Part shown: positions 12,444 to 23,976 of the stretch, piece after piece
How the letters are laid out: every line of letters begins with the position of its first letter
Position numbering within the stretch: position 1 is the first letter of the stretch
DNA from: Tubiluchus corallicola
Taxonomy: Eukaryota > Priapulida > Priapulimorpha > Priapulimorphida > Tubiluchidae
Assembly (NCBI GenBank): GCA_030141605.1
Contig: JAQGDQ010000108.1
Span: forward strand, 560,001-615,738
DNA length: 55,738 bases
Direction: 5' to 3'
Made by a program: the position numbers and the translations under genes
The notes under the pieces: generated by a model
What the model saw: the letters and a program-made list of their open reading frames with translations, nothing else
The model's database searches: none
Told to the model about the DNA's origin: nothing

Positions 12444-13750
12444 TACATGGAATCAAACAAAACTTACTAAACCATACGTAGATGAAAAAAGTCAGGGCAA
12501 TGGTCGAACCTCTTCACCGGATGCACGTCACTTAAGTGGCGAAAGACGAACATCTAGAATATACAAACAGAATTTACTTCAAAGAAAGCATGGCATTTCC
12601 CTTGAGGCAGAGGTGAAAATCTATACAGCTCTTATGCAACAGTACGTTTCAAAGGCGCATGTTGACTCTTTGATTTCAGTTCATATTTGCTGTGTTAATG
12701 TGTCTTGGTGTGTATATATATCAGACACCCTTGCATCTTTGATTTTTCGGAAACGTCTTTCACGCCATCTCTCGGGTATTCGAGTAAATAGAAGTAGAAA
12801 GCTGGGATGCTGAGGAAGATGGAAATGTGGAGCCACACCACTAATGCAGGTGACTCACAGAGCTCGAAAATTTTCTGCAAGATTGTACATTTTCGGAATT
12901 ACAACTTAATCCTATGAAATGGATGCATTCCCAAAGGGCTAACTTTATACTTTCATCAAAAGAACGCCAGTAGTCTACTGTGTATCTTAACTTAATACAA
13001 AACCTAATTTATGTTTTTCGTTTTCCAAACACAAAATGTGCGGCTATAATTTTCAGTTTAATTATTATGCAACATCTTCTTCATGTAACACTTCATTTTG
13101 TCGCCAGGGTACATACTGTCAGAGATTTTGCACCATGAGTGGTTTTACCTGACTAGTCATATGTATTTTAATAGATGGCAAATACAAATTTTGAGATAAA
13201 AAGCAAAAACCATTTTTATCTCGTTTCAATGAAAGAAAGACCTTGCCAGTTAGAACTCAATTTGGATTGAGTTAAATGTCACATCATTTTGAACAAAATG
13301 CCGGCATTGTTTTTTCCTCTGAAATAATCAGTTACTAATCTATAAATAGCTGACGTTTCTATATAGCCCTACTTGTAGAATGAAAAAAGCTTCCTATCGT
13401 TGCTCTCAGTACTTATGTAGAACCTAAAAAATCTGCTAAAAGTCTTCGTACAAGGTGTATTTTGTTTAGGAATATTAAATTATTGGCGGCAATTTTGACC
13501 TTATTTTATCTTGATTAAATACATACTAAAATGATTTTTTAAAATACCTTCTAGTTCAAGCAGTCACCACTCAGCTCTCAAATTCAGTGCTTATGAATTT
13601 TACAGATTATAATATGTATATAATCTACATTTTCACAGCCAGATGAAGTTTCTCAAGGGGTTAAACCGCAGCTTAATGAATCATAAATGGAAAGAAAAGC
13701 AGAAGACTGAGGCACTTGGATTTACAGACCTGTACAAGTGCTTTCACTGA
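12444..13750 (+). CDS. 3' end of an unrecognised gene (two exons)
   Basis: Exon 12444-12641 (acceptor GTTTGTGCAG, donor CAACA|GTACGT) runs 65 codons rich in Ser, Arg and Lys (for example ARHLSGERRTSRIYKQNLL). It leaves in phase 2 and joins exon 13639-13750 (acceptor TTTTCACAG), which starts in phase 2 and stays open for 36 residues to a TGA. The joined tail is basic and looks helical (EVKIYTALM, then HQMKFLKGLNRSL). The first exon is entered in phase 2, so at least one upstream exon is missing; 12201-12264 has compatible phases but is only a guess. I do not recognise the family. An alternative reading of the last exon in phase 0 gives a short tail ending at 13684. Confidence 0.45.
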
Positions 13751-14566
13751 AATCTGCAATTTTTCTGCTTGTTGCTCAGCTTGTGGTCTCAAAGGCGACT
13801 CCAAACTTTTTCCAGAAATTTTATTTATTAATCGTGAAGCTACGCTTTGTGAACAATGTGATAATGTTTACTTATCAAAAAATGAACATTTTAATTTAAC
13901 CTTCAGGTGAAAATATTTTGTAGCAGTCATTTCTTTTCAGTAAAAAAAGTATGTGGACTGACTACGGCCCTATGTCTTCCTACAGTTAAAGGCCCATAGA
14001 TGTAAATGATGCACTGGCAAAAGAAAAAAAATATGAAAAGTCAAAATGCATTTTTTAATATTACAACATTTTATTTAAATCAAGTCACAACAAAAGTAGC
14101 TTAGGACACAAGATCGGCTGACGCGAGACTTCTCCACTAAATCTGTGTGCGGATGCATGCAACCACCATACTACATAGATCATATAACAAAATGAACAAC
14201 AACGCATTTTTTTCTGCAGTCCTGTGATGCAAGGTATGCTTGATTTTCTCGTTCATTCATTTTGCCTTATTCGACCTAGATACTAAAGTAATTACGTCTG
14301 CTTGTATGTACCTCTGAATTAGCTTATGAAGATTCATGAGCTTTATATTCCTACGTCTTTCCTTGGTCCTTGTAGCTTTTATTATTATTATTATTATTAT
14401 TCTGGTGAGTTCAATGTCTCTTCAAAACTGTTTATTGACGAGAAATCTCTTTACCGCAGTTGCTTTCATCATTCGCATGATTAGACTGGTTGTAATCTGG
14501 TTCATCGTTGCTTTTCAAGTTGTATAACAATATCAAGGATATTAAAAGCCTGTCACTTCGTAACGA
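13751..14566. other. Convergent intergenic region
   Basis: Between the stop of the plus-strand gene ending at 13750 and the stop of the minus-strand receptor gene at 14567. It contains a short (ATT)n tract at 14378-14402 and a small open frame at 13716-13910 that has two CxxC-like pairs but no splice or start support. No other gene seen. Confidence 0.5.
14378..14383 (-). terminator. Candidate polyadenylation signal of the receptor gene
   Basis: AATAAA on the minus strand, about 184 nt past the TGA stop of the GABA-B-like gene. It lies at the edge of an (ATT)n tract, so it may be chance. Confidence 0.35.
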
Positions 14567-15506
14567 TCACTTCTTGTCCTTTTGGCCGCCAGATGACGCT
14601 GCCAGACGCGCGTCTTCTGCTTCTTTTAGCTGCTGCTTCAGCTTCATAATTTCTAATTCTTTCTAAAAACAAACAAAAATAAACAAAACAACTAAAAACA
14701 AATGAACTAACACAAACAGTAGAAGCACCTTTTCATAGAAAACTTGTTTTGTCAGAACAATCTTAATTAATAATCTGTAATAATCATCAATTTCGGGTTG
14801 TACAGACCAAGTTTTATGTTCAGGATGTGTAATCGGTTCACTATCAGATCAACAATAATTGTCGGTGGAAGACTAATCATTCTTTTTAGTTTGTATGTTT
14901 ATTTATACAAACTGCTTGTCACAGCATAAAAAGTCTGGTTGACAACCGAATAACTAGACTTAAAATTAAAAAGAGGCATTACAGGCCCATAAGAGAGTAA
15001 AATTTCAACATGTTTTCTTAGGGCAGGAATCGAATGCTGAAATATGTAGCAATCTTCGTGAAACTTTTAACTTCAGAAACCATCTCTTACGTCAGTCTGT
15101 ACAATAAGAGCCTATAATCCCAATAAAGAGCTTTGAATCCCAATGGAAAGAATTCACACTGAAGAGACTGCACAATACAGCCTACTGAAGATAAACTGCA
15201 GCCCACACAAGCATTAAAAGCGTTAATGCACTTCAAAATTAGTCACAATCATTGGGACACAAAAAACATCCTTTGAGTTACACACTAATCCTATTAATCG
15301 TTGTAAAATGCTAAAAATGCAAAGTAAAAAAACGTTCTTACAGTTACTATCACTTTCTGAAGTCTAGCGAGCTGAGCTTCGTATTCAGCAGCATTTGATG
15401 GTTGATCACCCTGCGCCAAAATGGAGCCACCAGCGTAAGAAATCTGCGTATTTGGGGCTGCGGTAGAGCTGCGAATGTCCACGATGTTATGTCTCAGCTG
15501 ATACAT
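14567..15506 (-). CDS. Receptor exons 17-18: C-terminal coiled coil
   Basis: Exons 15506-15342 (165 nt) and 14662-14567 (96 nt), both phase 0. After FLPK comes MYQLRHNIVDI, a Ser/Ala/Gly linker, then a heptad-like stretch across the junction (EYEAQLARLQKVIVT then KELEIMKLKQQLKEAEDA), ending GGQKDKK and TGA. In vertebrate GABA-B receptors such a coiled coil drives GABBR1-GABBR2 dimerisation and masks an ER-retention signal. The basic charge pattern here suggests homo- or heterodimerisation, but no RSRR retention motif is visible. Confidence 0.85.
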
Positions 15507-18500
15507 CTAAAACCATAATTCATTGCTATGCAGTTATATTAACAGGGTTTTTACATTCTGCTTACCAGTACCGCTTCTATCATTAAAAAAAGAAATGAAT
15601 ATGGATAACATTTTACTGTGGCAGTCAATAAGATCAACAAGATCAAAATATTTAGGGTCTAAAGATGCGGCTCGTTATCATAGCCACAACAGTTTGAAAA
15701 ATGAAATTTTTAACAGTGATTTTATCTTCTTATCACTGGTCTGAGTACTGGATAAATCAGCCGTACACATGCATAAATTAATTTTGTATCTTTGTACACG
15801 TATTTGCGGAATTCTTTAATCCGTAAATCTTTTTGTTGTAGTAGTATTTTATGTATGTGTGACGTAGTGGTTTCTATTGTAAATATGTAGCAGTTTTTAT
15901 TGTATATGTGTGTTGAAATGGGCTTTTTACCCGGAATAAAATTCGTCTTATATTATTTTGCCTTGCCTTGCCTTAGCTTAGCTTAGCTTAAAATCTATAT
16001 GTTTTTAGATAATGCGTTCGTCAAAGCAATTACTCCTACCAATATATTCGAATGAAAACTTTAAGCGAGGAAATACGAAAACACTAAAAGTTTTAGCTCC
16101 TATAACAGTTGCATGTTAGCGTAGATTCCTTTTTTGCGTAGAGTATAAGCTGAATAACCCAAGTTTCACTTTCGTTTTGGCAGGCATTTCTACATTGTTA
16201 ATTATTACTCTAGTCCTTTTACTTTACTTTAATTATAATCTAATTACTTTAATTATCAAGTAATAATCAGTATATAATCATAAAAACATAAATAAATTTA
16301 ATAAAATTAAAGAAAAGACACGCTTGTGTTAAAACACTAGACTAAACTGAATATAGATGTGATGGACCGATATCATAGAACATGATTAATGTATGAAATC
16401 ATTGAAATGCACAACATGAATAAGTGAATATCTTTTTTTATTCTACCAATAACAACTAACAAACTTTTCTCAAGTACAGCATTGCAGTCACTCTACTACA
16501 ATTTCAGATAATCCAAAAATCATATTAGATTATTATGAGCTATAACCTAGTAGGAAATCCTCCGCCGATTGCGATAGTCTCACCAGTTATATAACTTGCA
16601 TCCTTTGTGCAAAGAAAAGACGCCATTCCTGCCACTTCCTCGGGTTGTCCCAAACGTCTCATTGGACATCGATCGATGCACCTAGCTGCTACATTAACGG
16701 CTGTCTCTGGAGCATTTGCTTTACCTTGATAATCGGCCACTGCTGGAGTTTCGATCATTCCTGGCGCAATTGCATTTACACGTATACCTTTTTCGGCACA
16801 TTGAGGCGCCATGGCTTGCACCAAACCCAAGATGGCCGTCTTTGTCACCGAATATAAGCCCACTCCCGGCACTTATGTATACTGCCTATGTAATTTCGTT
16901 TTTTAGAAGATCCAATACGATTATAATAGACTCAAAATAGCCCCACCCTATCTGATTTCTTTGATTACTTGTATTTAGCGGCGTAATTATTATACACAGC
17001 TTAAATGAATGTGGACATTGTCCATGTCAATGAAATCAGTTGTGTATGGAAAGTTCAAAATTATTTTCCAGGTCAGTCATTTATTGTAATTCTTAAAACT
17101 ATATGTTTTTAGATAATGTGTTCGTCAAAGCAATTACACCTACTAATATATTTGAATGAAAATTTTAAGCGAGGAAATACGAAAACACTACAAGTTGCAT
17201 GCTTTGCGTAGAGTATAAGCAGAATAACCTAAGTTTCACTTTCGTTTTGGCAGGCATTTCTACATTGTTAATTATTACTCTAGTCCTTTTACTTTACTTT
17301 AATTATAATCTAATTACTTTAATTATCAAGTGATAATCAGTATATAATCATAAAAATATAAATAAATTTAATAAAATTAAATAAAAGACACGCTTGTGTT
17401 AAAACACTAGACTAAACTGAATATAGATGTGATGGACCGATATCATAGAACATGATTAATGTATGAAATCATTAAAATGCACAACATGAGTAAGTGAATA
17501 TCTTTTTTATTCTACCAATAACAACTAACAAACTTTTCTCAAGTACAGCACGGCAGCTACTCTACTACAAATTCAGATAATCCAAAAATCATATTAGATT
17601 ATTATGAGCTATAACCTAGTAGGAAATCCTCCGCAGATTGCGATAGTCTCACCAGTTATATAACTTGCATCCTTTGTGCAAAGAAAAGACGCCATTCCTG
17701 CCACTTCCTCATTGGACATCGATCGATGTACCTAGCTGCTACATTAACGCCTGTTTCTGGAGCATTTGCTTTACCTTGATAATCGGCCACTAGTGGAGTT
17801 TCGATCATTCCTGGCGCAATTGCATTTACTCGTATACCTTTTTCGGCACATTGAGGCGCCATGGCTTGCACCAAACCCAAGATGGCCGTCTTTGTCACCG
17901 AATACAAGCCCACTCCCGGCGCCATTTCGTTACCACCGCATGCATGATAACCAGCAATAGACGTAATGAAAATTATGGAACCGCCTCCCCTAGTTTCCAT
18001 ACTAGCAGCAGCAGCTTTTGCAATGAAAAATCCAGACTTCAAGTTAAATGTCATCATGACATCCCAACCTTCCTCTGTCACGTCCATCATTGGGCCATAT
18101 CCACCTTCCAGAATAAGACCTCCAGCATTCGAAATAAAAATGTCAATTCCTCCGTATGTTGCTATCGTGTGATCGATTAGTGATTTCCTATCACTTTCAT
18201 TCAAAACATCACACACAGTTCCACTCACTGTCAATCCTTCGGCTTTCAGCGTTGTTACAGCTTTATCAACATTTTCCTGAGATCTACTACAAATCACAAC
18301 ACTAGCCCCGTCTTGACCCAAACGCCTTGCAATGCTGTATCCAATCCCATAGGTTGATCCGGTGACAATAGCAACTTTTCCTTCATGAGGTTTTTCACTT
18401 GAAAACGTTGCCATTTTAGTACAACACAACCTTATTCTGGATCGATCGAACTTTTACCTATCAGTAAATAACGAGCCAGATAGGACTACTGTGTGTAAAC

Positions 18501-21500
18501 TTGATAAAAATCCTTGCAAATTAAACCGTATCTATGTCTCGGTTGCTCATAAAATGATCAATCGCAGTCCAATCTGCATTCAACTGAGCACACGCCAAGT
18601 TTGGATTTGACAAATTTGAATTGAACAATTTATGTTTAGTACTGTCTTAGCATAAAGTGCAGTGTACGTACAAAGCTAAGGCAAATTGATTCAAATAACC
18701 TTTGACAAAAAATTTTCGGATTGCAGATTCTTTCGGATCACAAGCTGACAGGTTGTTTGGAAATTTGCTGTGTCAAGTAAAGAACTTCTAATTTAAAACA
18801 ATATTTTCTGAAAGCCTTAATAGAATTCAATATGCAGAGAAACGGAGATTTTAAATAAAATGAATGAAAGGCAGAAATACAGAAAAGAAAGTCCACGTGG
18901 TTCAAAGTCTTGATCACAGTCTAGTAGGAAAACCGCCATGAATACAAATTGTTTCACCAGTTATGTAGCTAGCATCATTTGAACAGAGAAATGACACCAT
19001 TCCCGATACTTCCTCAGGCTGTCCAAAGCGTCTCATAGGGCAGCGATTCAAGTAGGCAGCTGTAGCTTCAGGCATGTTTTTAAGATAACTGACCAGTGGT
19101 GTTTCGATCAATCCAGGTGCCACTGCATTTACGCGTATTCCTTTTTCTGCGCACTGTGGCGCCATGGCTTGAACTAAACCCAGAATGGCAGTCTTCGTCA
19201 CTGAGTACAAGCCAGATCCAGGTACCAGTTCACATCCAGCACATGCTTTGTATCCCCAAATTGATGAATTGAAGATTATGTTACCACCACCTCTGCTCTC
19301 CATACTAGCAGCAGCTAATTTGGCTATGAAGAATCCCGCTTTCAAGTTAAATTTCATCATGGCATCCCAGCCTTCCTCAGTGACGTCCATCATAGGACCT
19401 ACTATCCCACCAAGTTTTTCAAGAGTACGTCCACCTCCTGTGTTTGAGACAAAAATGTCCACTCCACCAAAAGTTTCTATTGTCTGATCAATTAGTGATT
19501 TCCAGTCACTTTCTTTCAAAACATCACACACAGTTCCATTCACTATCAGTCCTTCAGCTTTCAACATTTCTACAGCTTTTTCAACATTCTCTTTTGATCT
19601 GCTACAAATCATAACACTAGCTCCATCTTGAGCTAAACGTCTTGCGATACTGTATCCAATCCCATAAGTTGATCCAGTAACAACAGCAACTTTCCCTTTG
19701 TGGGGTTTTTTGCTTGAAAACGTCGCCATTTTAGTACTGTGCAATATCACGGAGTTGCAATATTCTTGTAAAAGAAAATAAAACGTGGCTGACCCTTTAC
19801 CTATTAGCAAACAACAAGCCAGACAGGCGTACGATTTGTATGTTTGATAAAATCGTCTGTATGCTAAAGCTGACCCGAATAATTTTATATTGACATACCT
19901 AGACTTTGGCGAAAATCCTTTAACAACTTTCTATCGACTTTGAGTAAACATTGTAATGAAATAGTAGGCAAAAACCTTATAGTGCTGCTATCGATTACCT
20001 GTCTTATATGCTTGTGAAATTAGTACTATTAGCAATACAGACTTAAATATCATAAGTCAGCTAGAAAATACACAAAGTGCAAATGTAAAGCTACTGATGT
20101 ATTATTAAAATGGGACTATGCCGTCAAATTTCATAATCGACAGTCAAAGGCACCGACCTTTCCGATCCAGTCCGCCCGTGGTTAAACATTATGAGAGAGC
20201 GCGGACATATGCAACTAAAATTGCTCAGCTTTGTCCGTTTACATCATCCGTTTTTAAATTTTCAAACTAAAACTGGCAAACAAAAATTTCAATCTAAAAA
20301 CTGACGCGTGTTTCGACGACATCAATCTTTAATTCGTCAAACTCTGGCAATAACTATAGTTAATCAACAAGGGGTGTCAGTCAAATTATGGTGCCAATAT
20401 GGGCCTAGCTTCGAATTGAACAAATAAAAAATGAGAAATTGGAAAAGAAAGTGTTAAAAGTTTGAATGATAAAATAGCTGCAGCGAAGAATTGAAAGAGG
20501 AAGTTACAGCCTGATTTTCAAAGATTTACATGTTGAAGTGTCGCGTGACTTTTTCAATTATGTGCATATGTCACACCGCAATATTTACTATTTATTGCAA
20601 GTAATTCAGATTAACTAACCAATGCCTGCATAACACGTCTGCAGTACTGTTACAAATTGTTTAGTTGATTGGTAGAAAACAGTATAGTAAAATTGGAATT
20701 TTCTTTTTGTAAACAAAATCAAAATCTCATTTGTATTACCACTGTTTCTACCAGATTCCAGTATCACCAACGTCCAACAATGTTGATCCTCGGATATGTA
20801 TGTCACCTGCTGATTTAATAACGACAAAATTCACGGCTCCCGCGTGAAAACGAAGATATATGACATGATATATTTGACGAAAAAAACTGATCGTCTATTC
20901 GGTACTTCAAAGTTGATGAAAACAAATTAACGTTTCTTTGGGAACTAATCTTCCCAAAATTGTAGCTTTCGTTTGTAAATTTGTATTTGCATTTACCAGT
21001 AGAAACTTATATTAGAGTACATAGCTTATATATTAGATAAAATTTGATGTGTGAATTCACGTGTATCCTTAGAATGTGAACTATCTGACATCTGTCAACA
21101 TCAGTAATTATTTGCAGGCGGTTTAAATTATTGTCGCCACAATTCACTTTAAATTTTCATATGTTTTTAAAGAATAATTACTTCAATGGATCGACTGTTA
21201 TTTTAATGTACTAACTTTAATTCTTTGTTTTGGTCTTCGTACATTTTGCTAAATGTAGGTGTGTTGCTATCGTGTCTTGTTATTGTTCTGAAAATCCACA
21301 AAATCTTATTCATTATTTAAGAAAAATCTGTATCTGTCAAACTATCTTGTCGGTAACCATCGTTATTATTTTTGTGACTTTGTCCAATTCTGCGAACAGT
21401 TCTTTTTTGTTACATACACGGTTAGTACTGAGTACTGACTGCCACAACTAAAATATCACAAAGTTTGCATAACTTTAACTAGTCATACTTACTTTAGGGA

Positions 21501-23646
21501 GAAATACTATAGAAACTGACACAGATGTCGCTAGTAGTATAAAAACTGATACTAAGGCGTAAGCAAGATTTTTCTGGTCCTCCAAAAAACCAACCACAGG
21601 AGCTCCTATACCACACAGCAAAGCCACGTTGTAAATGGCAATACCAATATACTTGCTATCGTTCAGCTCAGGTATTTTTACATTCCTATATGTAAAAAAT
21701 ACAGAAAATAAGTCCTAGAATAAACCGATCAGTATGTGGTTAACTTGATTGGACATTTTTATTAACGGCAAACCGCATAATTTTATGGCCTTCCATAAAA
21801 GCTAAAATACCTTTTCTTAATGTTCACACAGACATTGATACTTTGTGATTCATAGTATGCGTTAATTAACCGTATTTAGAAATTTATATATACGTTTTAT
21901 TATAGTATTTTTTTACTATTGCTAGGTACATGCAACTTTTCGCCATGGTGTCTACATGTTTTACTTAATTCTAAATTCTGTACTCTCAAGAATTAACCTG
22001 AAAAGTTTACTACGAACGAAATGTCGTTTTTGGTGATGAAAAATTAAATATTATGTATAGTTGAGAAAGTGTCCGAAAAATGCAAAAATTGCACTGTGAA
22101 CAAGGAATTTAATAAAGGATAGTACCACAACTCACTTTCTTTTTCAACCAATGCAACGACCTGTTACCATTTTACACCTCACGACAGTTAAAAACAATTA
22201 AATATGAAACCATACAGGTCAGCCTAGTTAGTCTGGAAACTCTGGTCAGTGTGGTCACCGGTCAGTGTATTGGCAAATAATTACTGTTTCCATAAATCAA
22301 ATTATCGTGATTCGGTAATTATCGACGTCACTTAGCTTCGTTGAAGCACAAGAAAACACTCTTCATAAATAAAGCTTTTAAAAATCGTCATGAATTTTTA
22401 TATAACTTGCATGCTGTCTTATGGCACACAGAGCTTGCATTGGCGGCAACGTTGTATAAAACTTCTAAATTTAAACTCTAGCGATGACTATTAGGCGCAG
22501 CCATTTCAACGCTAAGCCGTTTTAAACAAGTTCAGATAACATTTTCCAAAGTTTCAAAAAATAATTAAAACATTCGTGACGCATTCTTTGCTAACTAAGC
22601 AAAAGTTTGGATTACTTTATATTGTCAGTAAGTGGCGCACATTGGGAAAACGATGCAATGCCGTTTCACCAAGTGGCGCGAACATTTTAAATTATTAAGA
22701 ATTTTTTCCAGTTACACAAATTTCAAACAGGTAAGTGTAATGCTAAGTGATATAATTATGTTTGGAAAGTTCTTTGGGGATGTACACTGTACTTTAAAAT
22801 CCCCTTTTCTCCTCATTAACTATAAATCAGTTAAAATATACCCAATACATCATAAAAACTGTAGTTCGTGCATATTCCCGGTGTGTTAATACATAGGATA
22901 GCAATAAATGACAACTCGAAGCCAATATATATATGCCAACTAATATTATTCTATTGTTATTGACGTGGGTACATCTCTTATATTAATATTCTTGGTATCT
23001 TAATATATTTATTTATATATAAGATTCGAGGCTACAGCCCAGACGACGGCACCATTTGCGGCGATCTATATATCAAACGAAAGGTCTCGATCTAGTGTCG
23101 TCTCATTGGGGGTTTATTTTTCGAATCGGGCCCACCGCGAGGAACGGGAGGCGAAAAACCTCCAAAAATGGCCATTTTTCGGCCGTTTTTTGCAAAAGTT
23201 ATACGGCTGAGATGTAGAGAACGGGAATGGGCCGAGGGGGGTACTGGGTATGGATAGATAGCCCGTTCAGCGATGGGTGTCATAGGCCTATTTAGAATTC
23301 GCGAGAGGGCTAGGGCGCCCCGCAACGGGCGTTTTCCCGGACCCAACTCGCGATTTTTTCGAAATTTCGGCCAAACAGCCTGCGGGAAAAACGTTCTAGC
23401 GGCGCCCGGTGCGACTCTGGGAAGGAGATATATAGCTCATCAGAAAGAGGAAGAACGGGGCTACACGATGATGTGGGCTATATTTTAGGGCAGGTCCATC
23501 GAGAGGAGTATCAACGAGTTAATTGGGAGTTCTATTTTCGGCAATTTTCGCTTAGAAAACTGCTGACGCAAACTATTGTTGTGACGTAATCCATTATACT
23601 CTGCTTATAGCTTTATTTCAGCAAACAGCTGCTACAGGCTTTGCGT

Positions 23647-23727
<81 letters not shown>

Positions 23728-23880
23728 GAGGGGGGAGAGGGAGGGAGAGAGAAAGCGAGCAAGAGCAAGAAAGCGAGAAAGAGAGAGGGAGAGACAGAGA
23801 GAGCAAGAGAGAGAGTGAGAGAGAGAGCGAAAAAGAGGGAGAGAGAGAGAGAGAAAGAGAGCGAGGGAGAGAAAAAGAGG

Positions 23881-23920
<40 letters not shown>

Positions 23921-23927
23921 AATAGTA

Positions 23928-23976
<49 letters not shown>

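Noticed and set aside
13716-13910. Plus-strand frame with CxxC pairs suggesting a zinc ribbon
   Set aside because: No proper start or acceptor in frame. The overlapping exon 13639-13750 in another frame fits better.
16645-18180. Plus-strand frames opposite the dehydrogenase copies
   Set aside because: Antisense shadows of the minus-strand genes.
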